A stretch of DNA of 64,000 bases from Tillandsia leiboldiana (taxonomy: Eukaryota; Streptophyta; Magnoliopsida; Poales; Bromeliaceae): assembly GCA_029204045.2 (NCBI GenBank), contig CM055062.1, positions 4,820,648-4,884,647 on the forward strand, written 5' to 3'. Each line of letters begins with the position of its first letter. The first letter of the stretch is position 1. This document shows, piece by piece, positions 12,510 to 23,123 of this stretch. Made by a program: the position numbers and the translations under genes. The notes under the pieces were generated by a model that had not been told where the DNA came from, made no database searches, and saw only the letters and a program-made list of their open reading frames with translations.

Positions 12510-12781
12510 ATAAAGTTGATCCGGAAGCGTGCGAGGCACTGCCCTAAGGCGTATTTTCGTCCTTCGTGAAGGTACGACCGGAACTCCCCTTCCTACGAGT
12601 ACGACCGCGGAAGAGGTTGACGAAGTTTCTTTCAACACCCGATAACAAAATTTATCAGATAAAAAATTAAAATAAAATATCTCTCAAATAAAATTTTACT
12701 CCCCACTTCTCTCTCTTCTACAATGCTTAAAGTATATATATATATATATATATATTTCAATGTCTGTGTACTAACCGCAGC

Positions 12782-12878
<97 letters not shown>

Positions 12879-13199
12879 TAGAGAGAGAGAGAGAGAAAGA
12901 GAGATTGAGAGATATAAGATAAGAACGTTCCCAACGTTCAAATCTTATAATAAATCCATTAATTAGCCAATGGCCAATCATAGGAAAAGAAACGTTTGAA
13001 TTAAAAGCGTAATAATCCCAATGTTAATTAGCCAAGGATTAATTGTATGAAAAGAAACGTTCGGTTTTAAAATAATAATAAATGAGAATAAAATTAATTA
13101 GTAAATAAAAATTAATAATAATATAATAAAAATAATTATTGAGGGTTCTGGGAATTTTAAATTTTATTCCAACATCTCTTCCTCAAAAAAAAAAAAAAT

Positions 13200-13200
13200 C

Positions 13201-13242
<42 letters not shown>

Positions 13243-13543
13243 CGACCACGCACACCACCCCGTCGCCTGAACCTCGCCTCTCTCCGCGACCGCGATCGCA
13301 ACGCCTTACCCTTCTTCTTCTTCTTCCCCTTCACGCGCACCTGCCCGATGCACGTGACCTTCAGCGCGGACGGCTCCGCCGCCTCAAACGCCGCGCCTTT
13401 GCGCCGTCCCGCCACAGTCGCCGCCGCCGCCGCGGGGAACATGGGGGGCTGAGCGTCATTGACGCTGTCGCTGCTGCGGAGGCGGCGGCTGAGGGAGGCG
13501 AAGAGCGAAGGAGCCGCCGCGGCGGAGGCGCCGGCGGAGGCGG
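13200..13543 (-). pseudogene. Fragment of a syringolide-induced protein 14-1-1-like gene
   Basis: The minus strand reads SLFASLSRRLRSSDSVNDAQ, then PPMFPAAAAATVAGRRKGAA and KVTCIGQVRVKGKKK. I recognise these as the N-terminal half of the plant 'syringolide-induced protein 14-1-1-like' family, which has PPMFPAAAATVAGRRKGAAFE and KVTCIGQVRVK. The frame is open up to about 13543 but has no start codon before AT-rich sequence begins. At the other end it dissolves into a CT repeat (RERERER), with the family's downstream half missing. It is thus truncated at both ends. It abuts the TSD of the Copia element. The function of the parent family is not established. Confidence 0.65.
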
Positions 13544-13719
13544 TATTTTTTTAAAGAAATTAGTACTAATTTATTTTTAACCCTAATTCTTTAGCTGCCG
13601 CTGCAGACGACGAGGACGAGTACGACGAGATCCTCTCTCTCTCTCTCTCTCGCTCTCCGAAAGGGTTCCCCCCATGGTTTCTCCCACAGCCCCCCTCCCT
13701 CTCTCTATCTCCCGCTCTC

Positions 13720-13890
13720 CGAAAGGGTCTGCGGATCCACGACAACCCGGCGCTGGACCACGCGCGGCGCGGCGGCTGCGCCCGCCTCTTCCCGGTCTTC
13801 GTGCTCGACCCGCGCTATCTCGAACCTGACCCGACCGCCTTCTCGCCCGGGTCCGCCAGGTCCGAGCTGAACCGGATCCGGTTCCTCCTC
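13720..13890 (+). pseudogene. UVR3: Fragment of 6-4 DNA photolyase, N-terminal exon
   Basis: The plus strand in one frame reads RKGLRIHDNPALDHARRG, LFPVFVLDPRYLEPDP and TAFSPGSARSELNRIRFLL. This is the start of the antenna-binding domain of the plant 6-4 photolyase (the W-F-R-K-G-L-R-x-H-D-N-P-A-L block and the following beta strand/loop). The W-F before RKG and everything after FLL are missing, and the frame runs into unrelated sequence with a stop soon after. The bases CGCTCTCCGAAAGGGT at its left edge also occur at about 13651, indicating a local duplication. The intact enzyme repairs UV (6-4) photoproducts; this 171-bp piece cannot. It lies 180 bp from another gene fragment in the opposite orientation, as in multi-gene captures. 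Confidence 0.8.
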
Positions 13891-13993
13891 GGGGTTTTGA
13901 GGGTTGGTGGGAGAGTAAAGTGAGAGGTTTTGTGAGTGATGGAGTCCAAGAGGGCTCAGAATAGTAAGGAGAAGAAGATGAGGAGAAAGGAGG

Positions 13994-14040
<47 letters not shown>

Positions 14041-14070
14041 ATGTTTTTTTTTTAGTGTAATTGAATTCTG
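13891..14070 (+). other. Possible third captured exon fragment plus CT repeat
   Basis: ATG at 13939 opens MESKRAQNSKEKKMRRKE before a GT donor-like site and a (CT)n run at about 13992-14038. The upstream sequence looks like a 5' UTR. I do not recognise the protein. A (CT)n block with DDEDEYDE coding-like sequence at 13600-13630 is similarly unassigned. Confidence 0.3.
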
Positions 14071-16073
14071 TATGTGTGAGAGAAACGGCATGTAATTTTT
14101 CTGATTCTGTGATTCGGTTGTTAATTGATTTGTTTGTTTTTTTTTTTTGTTTTTTTTGTTTTTTTTTTTACTAAATAGAGATTTGTAGATGTTGGGAGTT
14201 TAAAGTTGTAAAATTTAAGGGTTGTGCTACTACCATGTTTGATTACATTGATTATTTGAGTAATTATGAGCACTTATTATCTGAGAGAGCAAATCTATGG
14301 TTCCATGTCTAATGTTGAATTTGTTCGGTTATGCTCTACACTTCTTGCTAAATTTCGTTTGCCCTGGAAAAAAAAAAACTCTTTTAGGCGGGATATGGAA
14401 AATTGATGGATAATCTCAGTTACGTCCCTCAACTTATTAATTATTTATATCTTAAATAACTATTTAAGATCTTTTACCAACATTTATTTTTAAATGCTAG
14501 TAATTAAAGTTTTTTAGTGGCATTAAAAGTAACTGCCGGTATTTAAACTATCTTTTACCAGGATTTAAAAATAAATATTGCTAAATATTCTTATTCACCA
14601 ACAATAATTTATAAATATCGATAAATGATATATTTAACAACAATTTTTAATAAATGCCAGTATATTTTGTATTTAACAACATTTACTTTGCAACGAATAG
14701 TGCCGCTGTATGTCAAATTTCTAGTAGTGTATGTTTAATTTCTATTAGTATACATATATATAAATATATCATATGATATATAATTACTCTTTTATTTTGC
14801 TCTATGAGAAAATTACTATAAATATTTGATTTTATTTAAAGTGATGTTCCCAAAAAAATATTAAAGGAAAATAAACGAATAATTTGATTTAATTTCATGT
14901 GATATTTTCTAAAAAAATATTAACAGTTTGAAAGAGATTTTCTAATTCTTATCTCTAATATTACTATAAATATATATCATATGTTATCTATCATATATAA
15001 TTAGGCCTTTGTTTTCTATCATAATTATTATAAAATGATTATAAAATATTTGATTTGATTGCTAGCATACCTATTGTTTGTCCCTTGATTATTTCATGTA
15101 ATATTTCTACTATCATCAGATTTTTCTATTATATTTATTCAGTGATTTTTCTAATAGATTCACTATCATAATTACTAGAAAATAATAATAAAATAAAATA
15201 TTTAATTTGATTTGATGTGGAGTTTCTAAACAAAATTATCTGATTTAATACAATTATTATATCAGATTTTCATATCATTTTTTATTTATTCTTTTCTTTC
15301 TAACATATATATTAAAAAGTATCATTTCACCAACTCATTCCATCCCATCAAAATAAAATATTCTGATAAATCTCATCATATCTAATAAATATAAAAAATG
15401 TATTCATTTTTTAAATTCTTAAGTTATTGTTATAATTATTGCTATGATATGCAAGATTTTATCTCTATGTGATATTAATAGATTTATTAGATATTAGATA
15501 TTGTAATAATTATTGATATGATGTGCAAGATTTCATCTCTATGTGATATTAATAGATTTATTTGATTCATCTCTATGTGCAAGATTTCATCTCTATGTGG
15601 TATATTTTTTTAGGATATCAATAAGATTTGCTATCATGATTTGCTATCATGTGATGTGATATTTGTAGATTTCTTCAAATCTACATCAGGTCATTCCGCT
15701 AAGATTTGCTATCATTTCTTCCACTCATTCCATCCCATCAAAATAAAATATTATGAAATAATTGCCACCTCACTTATAATAAATCTCATCATATCTAATA
15801 AATATAAGAAATGTATTCATTTTTAAAATTCTTAAGTTATTAATTTCAAGTAGAAAAGTTGAAATTTTCACTATTATAGCTACTTTCTCCAAGTTTATAA
15901 AATATATTATTAGATTACTATATATAAATAATATAATTTCTGCTTTTTTTTATTTTTGATGTCATGTAATATTTCCACTATTATAGCTACTTTATGTGCC
16001 TTAGTGATTTGATTTAATGTATGATTATGATTTGATGTGATATGTGATTGGTTGTCTATATGACTTAGTGATT

Positions 16074-16169
<96 letters not shown>

Positions 16170-16319
16170 AAATTTATCTAGATTTGGAAATTACAGAAGT
16201 TATCCAAATGTTACAAAGGTTTGACAATCTATCATTTCATTAATATTAATTAATAATTAATATATATATATATATATATAATTAGTAATTTTGACTAACT
16301 TATGAATTATCACATGCAG
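14071..16319. other. AT-rich stretch, no gene; one CACTA-like end and an internal duplication
   Basis: At 14717-14729 TTTCTAGTAGTG is the reverse complement of CACTACTAGAAA, the classic end of a CACTA (EnSpm) element. Upstream short repeats (TTTACCAACATTTATTTTTAAA, TGCCGGTATTTAAA) look subterminal, but the other end was not found. About 15320-15440 and 15720-15845 are diverged direct repeats (CTCATTCCATCCCATCAAAA in both). An (AT)n tract lies at 16077-16164. Confidence 0.5.
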
Positions 16320-16528
16320 TTCACAAGTTGTGAATAAATCAATTGAGCGAATTGATACAAGTCATGAACAAATTATTAGTCCTCAAGAAGAAATGTATTT
16401 AGATCGAAAAAATATTGCTGAATTGTTTCATCTATATCTTTCTACCTTACAGGTAAAATTATTTATAGAATATTAAACGTCTATTATTTTTACCTCTTTT
16501 CTTTTTTTCTACTTTTCGTTGTAATATA

Positions 16529-16581
<53 letters not shown>

Positions 16582-17218
16582 TTTTATTATAATTCACAGA
16601 ACACGAAGTTTACCTGTCAAGTAAAAATTGTTGAAATTGATACGCCATTTGGTTGGTGGTATAAAACGTGTAACAAGTGCAAAGCATCTGTGAAAACATA
16701 TGATGATACTTTCTACTGCTCCAGTTGTAATGAAAATGATCAAGCTTGTATACCATGGTAAGAAATGTTTCTAACATTATAGTGATAATAATTACAATGA
16801 TGATAAGTATAATTTGAGAAAAAATAAATTTTATGTTACTTTAATTAGGTACAAGTTAAATGCTGTTGTTGAAGATTCAAGTGGGTCTACTAATTTCACT
16901 ATATTTGGAAAGTCAGCACAAGACCTTATTTGTATTGCAGCTCAAATTTTAGCTACATCACCTGGGGCAGACCAGTTTACACTTTCTCCTCTAATTAAAT
17001 CTATTATTGGGCAAGAGCATGTTTTTCAAATTATGTCTGACACACAGAGATTTAGATCCAGCACTCCATCTTTTAAAATAACAAAAAAAAAATTTATAAA
17101 CTGTGATACCAAAGGAAAGTCTCCTCTTGAACAAAATCTGGTTATTAAATGTGAAGAACAACTGCAGTCTACGACAACTAACAAGCAACTCAACAAAGAT
17201 TTATTTACAGAAATATGA
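16320..17218 (+). pseudogene. RPA70-like C-terminal fragment with zinc ribbon, three exons, Helitron-associated
   Basis: Exons at 16320-16452, 16600-16757 and 16849-17218 join in one frame across GT-AG introns. The first has SPQEEMYLDRKNIAELFHL. The second has FTCQVKIVEIDTPFGWWY then KTCNKCK...FYCSSCN, the CX2C...CX2C zinc ribbon of the RPA70 C-terminal OB fold. The third has WYKLNAVVEDSSGSTNFTIFG and ends in a normal stop. RPA70 binds single-stranded DNA, and RPA-like ORFs are common passengers of plant Helitrons. The N-terminal OB folds are not found upstream, so it is partial unless more exons lie in the AT-rich sequence before 16320. It sits 617 bp before a Helitron 3' end in the same orientation. 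Confidence 0.75.
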
Positions 17219-17805
17219 CGGCGAAATTCCTTCCAGATAGTCTCATTATCATATTATATTAAGAAATATTTTATAAAAATTTGTATAAATACTTCCTTTT
17301 TTTGTGTTCTTAACATTTATAAATATTTTCATTAACAGTTAAGAATAATTTGCTCATGATTTATCTGACATATAACATTCTAAAAGACTACGACTTACGT
17401 AAGATATCTGATCTATTATAGAATATGTATATAACTTATTTATTTATCTATTATAGAATATAAGTATAATTTATTTATTTATTTATTTATTTATGATATT
17501 AAATTATTGACTTATGATATTAAATTATTGACATTGATGGTAGGTTTGATGAAGCAAATTCATCTAATGAACAGAGTAAATGAAGAATGACGACTTATCC
17601 AATTTATTTTGTTTATATTATATTTCTGTTTTTTATCTAATAGATACTGTCTAATGCCTACTTATTAAATAGTTATCAATATTTTTGTACTATATTTAAT
17701 ATATGATGTTTAATGTTGAATACTTAATTAATTTAATGTTTAATATTTTTGTTCTTTATGTAATATATATGATATTTAATATTTAATATTTAATTAGATT
17801 GTACC

Positions 17806-17836
17806 TTCCGCAGCGAAGCGCGGGTATTGAACTAGT
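17806..17836 (+). mobile_element. Helitron 3' terminus
   Basis: The sequence CCGCAGCGAAGCGCGG (17808-17823; short GC-rich stem with arms CCGC/GCGG) is followed by GTATTGAACTAG and then T. This matches the Helitron 3' end: a small hairpin about 10 nt before CTRR, inserted before a T. The element ends at 17835. The 5' TC end was not identified; 15299 (TCTAACATATATATTAAAA) was considered but lacks the expected preceding A. Confidence 0.8.
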
Positions 17837-18033
17837 TCTAAAATAAACGTCGCTAGCTCTTGCTATAATATTCTTCCGACACGTGTTTTGAATGCGCTAT
17901 CAACACGAGAGAGACAAAAATATATATATATAACAGTTATATTATATTATTTATAGTTAATTAATTATTTTTTTTATTAAAAAAATAAAAAAAATAATTT
18001 TATCTGATTTATGCGATGGAATGTTACGTTTAA
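17837..18033. other. AT-rich spacer between Helitron end and MITE
   Basis: Nothing recognised apart from a short TA run near 17920. Confidence 0.5.
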
Positions 18034-18772
18034 GGTACCGTTTGGTAACGGGATAAGACAATACTAGTTATATAGGGATAAGTATAAAATACGAAATTAG
18101 TGTAAAAAAATGTTTGGGATGGTTCCAGTAATAAGAGATTTTGTATTTGGTATAATAATGAGGAATAAGAGGAATAAAGAGATTTAGTTGGGGTAAATGA
18201 CATACTTGCTCGCAAATTTTATTATGTGGTAAAATTTATTAAATTCTAATTTCTTTATTTTAGTTAATGAATTAAAGCTTTATAAAAAATAAAATAAAAT
18301 TAAAATCAAAATCAAAATAATATTTAATTTAATGTTTTATTTGCTCTAATTTTTTTAAAAAAATAAAAATATTCATCATATTTTTAGAAATATATTTTTT
18401 TCGTGAATAAAACTATATGCTATTTGTCGATGGAGGGGAGGAGCTCGGGTACAGTGGGGGCATGAGTGAGCGAGAGAGATAGAGGTAGAGGAGCAGTGCC
18501 ACAAGACGCGAGGCAGGGAAGGGACAAGCTCGAAGACGCGAGGCAGGGAAGGGACAAGCTCGGGTACCCAGTAGGGAATAAGTTGTGCCTCGGGTAGCAT
18601 GCTAGAGATAAATTTTGAAAAGAAAAATATAAGAGTATTATTTTACTGTTGTAATAGTAATTTTTATTTATACCAGAAATACCAGAACAATATATTCTGA
18701 TAATTTCTGGTGTGTTTGGGGATAAGAAGATATCCCCTTATCCTCCCAGCTATCCCCATTCCAAACGCAGTC
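18034..18772. mobile_element. PIF/Harbinger-like MITE, degenerate TIRs
   Basis: The left end GGTACCGTTTGGTAACGGGA and the right end CCATTCCAAACGCAGTC are imperfect inverted repeats, flanked by TAA and TTA. The interior shares AAATAAGAGATTTTGTATTTGG-like text with the better preserved copy at 20961-21389. A 31-bp block (GACGCGAGGCAGGGAAGGGA...) is tandemly duplicated at about 18503-18563. Confidence 0.6.
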
Positions 18773-18777
18773 TTATT

Positions 18778-18995
18778 CTGTTTGGTTCGGATATAAATTT
18801 AAGAGGTATAAATTTTTTTATACCTAAGATAGCTTGATATTCCGGCATAATCAAGTATAAAAATTAAATTGCGTTTGGTTCAAAAGTTAGTATTTTCTGT
18901 AATAAAAAAAATTATGTTTGGTTAAAATTATGGAATAGTGTAGAATAGTGGAAAGAGATGATACATTTTTTTATCAAAATACAAATTTTACCCTT

Positions 18996-19056
<61 letters not shown>

Positions 19057-19311
19057 TATTATAAATTAATTAAAATGATAATTTAATTGTTAATAAATTA
19101 TATCTTATCTAAATAAAATAAATTTTTATATTTTATAAGATATTTTAGTAAATAATAATTAGTAAACAAAATTAATAAATATAATTAGTAAACAAAATAT
19201 AAAATAATTTTTTATATTTTATAGTATATTTTATTAAATAAAATTAGTAAACATAATTAGTAAATAGTATATTTTAATAAATATATATAGTCTCAAATAG
19301 AAATGCAAGTT

Positions 19312-19362
<51 letters not shown>

Positions 19363-19496
19363 ATTGGTATAAATTTTATTTCAGAAAGAATGTGGAATAA
19401 AAATTAACGAATTATTCTGAAATAATTCGTTAAGTTAAAAATATTTTAAATTTTTATTTTTATGTTTTTTTTTTCAAAGGGGTCATCAACCAAACA
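18778..19496. mobile_element. Candidate MITE with CTGTTTGGTT termini
   Basis: CTGTTTGGTT at 18778 is the exact reverse complement of AACCAAACAG at the right end. The interior is AT-rich, with a (TA)n tract at 19002-19052 and about 40 A's at 19320-19359. The target duplication is not resolved. Confidence 0.5.
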
Positions 19497-19865
19497 GGGG
19501 CGACACGAGGCTCGCGGTTGTTCATGCGTGACTAAACGTGTCGCGAATCCCGAGTAACACTACCCACCGTCGATGGTCGTATCTACGATATCCAGCTCTA
19601 TCAGGGGTTTACGTGTAAAAATGTCGCACCCCTTCCCCCACCACCCCTCTCCTCCTCTCTTTAAGTTTGCGTTCTTCTTCGGCGGAACGAGGAGCCGCAG
19701 AGACGCCCGCGCGGCACGAGAAATCGCACCCGCTCCTGCTGCTGCTGCGAGAACCACGCGCGAAGCAACCCAAAAGGGAGAGAAATTAATTTGCCCCTGC
19801 ATCTGGTGCAACATTACATGCCTTACGCTGCTGCTGCTGCAGCTGCTGCTGCTGCGTTCTTACTA
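19497..19865. other. GC-rich, promoter- or 5'-UTR-like fragment with a CTG repeat
   Basis: A short GC-rich island (TGTCGCGAATCCCGAGTAAC, then C/T-rich sequence and GCTGCTGCTGC at 19826-19856) between AT-rich blocks. ORFs exist on both strands but none resembles a known protein. It may be a truncated 5' end of a host gene. Confidence 0.4.
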
Positions 19866-20957
19866 AAATTTTTTATTAGAATTAATTTTATAAAATTTTC
19901 TATACAAATTCAAATAGGATTTTATCCTGTTTAATCAAAAAAGTTTTCTATACAAATATTAAATAAGTATAAATTTTTGACTGTTAGAGTTTTTTCTTTA
20001 ATTAATTTAATTTTTAAATTATAGTCGAAAATTTATAAATATTAATAATTTTGTGTTTTTTAAAATATGAGATGTGTGGTTATTTATTTATTTATTTATT
20101 TTTTCACAATTTAGTTGTTTTATTTATATTGTTTAGTTCATTTTCGTCATAAATGAAGTGGATGATATATTATTTTTTTTAAAAAAAATAATAATAAAAA
20201 TATAATTGATTAAAGAATAAATAAAATTTTATAAAATTTAAATAATTGAATTTAATTTTTTTTTTAAAAAAATTTATCTCGGTTTCACAACGGCACATGT
20301 AGCATACATGAGGACCTCGCCTTCAACATAGCCTCGTTGCAGTAGATCTAGTCGTCGGCATGAATAAAAAGAAGAGGGTGAGAAATGACGTGACAAAATA
20401 TTAAAATATTATAAATAAGGGATAAAAAGATTATTTTATTCGGTTATATAAATTTTGGTAATACGAGAATATATTTACAGATGAGAGAATTTTTAAAAAG
20501 ATAAATCCGATAACTTAAATTTTATAAAAATATTTTTATTATTTGATATATTTACAAAAAATTATATGCAATTATTCCTTATTTTTATATAAATAAACAT
20601 GTTAATATTTAGTTAACTATATTATGTTTAAAAAAAAAATCGAGTGCGCTACTAAAACTCCCGAGTGTAGTTTACATTAGTGAACATATTAATATTTAGC
20701 CAACTAAATTAAATTGACTAAAATTATAATAAATTAATATTTGAGAACTAAAATATTCCGTGTTTTATAGTTTAAGGATCAAAACTATAGTTTAATTAGT
20801 TTATATTTTATCAATAAAGATAGTTTATTTTATTTTTAAAAAATAACATAAAGGCTATTTTAATATACTCATTTTGAGCAAATCCAAGAGAGATATGTTG
20901 TTCATGTAACCAAACATGAATTAATATTTAGAAAGTCATATATAGCATATTAAACTT
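19866..20957. other. AT-rich intergenic DNA, no gene seen
   Basis: Mostly homopolymer-rich A/T sequence; one mixed patch at 20280-20400 with no recognisable feature. Confidence 0.5.
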
Positions 20958-20960
20958 TTA

Positions 20961-21389
20961 GAGTCCGTTTGGTAACGAAGTAAAACAGAACTAGCTATTT
21001 CAGGAATAAGTATAAAGTACGGAACTAGTGTAAAAAAACGTTTGGAATGGTTTCAGAAATAAGAGATTTTGTGTTTGGTATGAGAATAAGAAATAAGAGG
21101 AATAAAGAGTTTTAATTAAGGTAAATTACCTTTTTGCCCTCAAACTTTATTATATAATAATAAGGTGAGAGATGGTGTCTCGGTAGACGTGGAAGAATAT
21201 TTAAAAAAAAAGTAAGATGATGGTTAGGAAGAGTGAGAACAGTAATTCTCACTTATTTTAGTTGTACCGGAATAAGCTATACCGATTGATTTCTGATGCG
21301 TTTGAAAGAATAAGAGAGATATCCGCGTTTGAAAGAATAAGAGAGATATCCCTCCTATTTCCGATTCTATACCGAATCCAAACGGACTC
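20961..21389. mobile_element. Tourist-like (PIF/Harbinger) MITE with TTA TSD
   Basis: The 12-bp termini GAGTCCGTTTGG and CCAAACGGACTC are perfect inverted repeats. TTA precedes the left end (20958-20960) and follows the right end (21390-21392), the 3-bp target of PIF/Harbinger elements. The 429-bp interior is non-coding and contains a 27-bp exact tandem duplication (GCGTTTGAAAGAATAAGAGA...) near 21296-21350. Confidence 0.88.
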
Positions 21390-21392
21390 TTA

Positions 21393-21918
21393 ATTTTTTT
21401 GAAATAAAATAAATTAGTTGGTAGATAAAATATATTATTTTATCATATCATAGGAGCTAGGACCTTTGAACAAATCTAAAATAAAATATTTGGCAAGCAA
21501 TCATAGATAAGAAAATTTTTATAGGGCATAAATTATCACCAAATAATTTATTATCACTAATAATGTCTTAAGTTATTCATTGATAATTACTAAATTGTAT
21601 GAGAATTTTTATTTTATTTTCGTGATTGCCCAATTAATGGTCGTTTCATTAAAACTCTTTGTAACGTTTTGTTAACTATAATTTGATAGGATAATAGATG
21701 AAAAAGATAATTTAATTTATACAAAAAAATAAACCTAAAATGCCCAATATGATATACCTTTTTAGATTCGGTATTAATTATCCACCGAATACTATAAATT
21801 TTCTAAACAAAAAAAAATTATGTCAAACAAAATATTTAATTATATATCCAAATAAATTCTAAATCAATCTTATTGTGTCATGTAAATAATAAAGGGTCTA
21901 CTCAAGGACAAAATAATA
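21393..21918. other. AT-rich spacer, no gene seen
   Basis: No terminal repeats, tRNA-like boxes or coherent frames recognised. Confidence 0.5.
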
Positions 21919-21923
21919 ATTTT

Positions 21924-22335
21924 CGTTAGAAAAATTATCGCACTAAATCTGATTGTGATTAAATTATCTAACTGTTTTATGTTTAAATTTAAATAACAGA
22001 ATCTACCGTTAGGTGCTACGAAAAAATTAAGAAATTGTAGAAGAAAGAAATCGAAATAAGATTGATCCGGAAGCGTGCGAGACACTGCCATAAGGCGCAT
22101 TTCCGTCCTTCGTGCGGATTAATCGGATATACCACCCCAAAGTACGACCGGAACTCTCCTTCCTACAAGCACGGCCGCGGAAGAGGTTTGACGAAGTTTT
22201 TTTCAACACCCGATAGTAAAAAAATATAAGAAAATAAAATCGAAATATAAATCAAATATCTTTAAAACTTTTCTTTTTATTTCTCTTACTTATATATGTG
22301 TATGAGTGTGTGTATCTATGTAAACATGTATACAA

Positions 22336-22416
<81 letters not shown>

Positions 22417-22634
22417 TGTAAGGTGAATGTTGTCCAACATTCATATGACATAAAGAGAGCAATTAAAAACCCACATTAAGTGCAAAAAACGTCCAAAAAT
22501 TTAATTAGAAAATTAATAAGAATTAAATGATAATAAATAAAAATAAACTTAATAAGTAAATTAAAAAAAATTAAATTAAATTAATAATAAAATAATTTAT
22601 TGGAAATTTTAGAATTTTAAATTTTATTCCAATA
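21924..22634 (-). mobile_element. Solo LTR of the same Copia family as 9237-13173, TSD ATTTT
   Basis: It aligns by eye along its length to the LTRs of the 9237-13173 element (shared blocks AATCGCACTAAATCTGATTG with one change, GATCCGGAAGCGTGCGAG, GTACGACCGGAACTC). Terminal TG and CA have mutated to CG and TA. ATTTT is present on both sides (21919-21923, 22635-22639). No second LTR or interior is adjacent, so it is a product of LTR-LTR recombination. It contains a (TA)n tract at about 22340-22413. Confidence 0.88.
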
Positions 22635-22639
22635 ATTTT

Positions 22640-23123
22640 AAATTAAAATGATATTTAAAATGTATGGTGTTTTGAAATTTAGTGATCGGAATGACTATAG
22701 TCTCCTGGTCGACACATCTATAGAGTGTCAGGACGAGTCGGAATCGTTTTGATATGAAATAAACGTGAAAATGAACACAGTGCATTGAAATATGTTAGAA
22801 CTAAAGTTTTAAGCACTTTCGGACACTCAAAAGTAGAAACAAGCGTCTAGATATTTAGTGCAGAGCTATGGGAGTTCTAGATGTCATCTCGAACCCTACT
22901 TTCGGACAACGAAAAAGCACTGTAATAGTCCGGAAGTAAGCTGGTGGCCCTCTCATGTGTATTGTCATGTGCTGACGTTTTTTTTGTGAATCAGCAAGGT
23001 TTTCGGGCACATGGTTCTGAGTGCCCGAAGTGTTTTGGGGAGAGTTACGTTAGGTTCGGGCTTCTCAGCAAGCGCCTAATTCTGATTCCAAATGGTGTTT
23101 TGAGACTTTTCGAATGCCCGAAG
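22640..23123. other. Decayed LTR-like sequence interrupted by the Sirevirus
   Basis: Phrases such as AGTTTTAAGCACTTTCGGAC, ACACTCAAAAGTAGAAAC and TGCAGAGCTATGGGAGTTCT resemble LTRs of plant Gypsy elements. It stops at the 5' LTR of the element at 23124. No coding content. Confidence 0.4.

Noticed and set aside
13705..14091. Minus-strand 128-codon ORF over the photolyase fragment
   Set aside because: The plus strand carries clear photolyase similarity; the antisense frame is a shadow plus a CT-repeat translation.
15299..15330. Helitron 5' end (TCTAACATATATATTAAAA)
   Set aside because: Similar to some Helitron starts but not preceded by A, and this sequence is near a diverged internal repeat; not enough to call.
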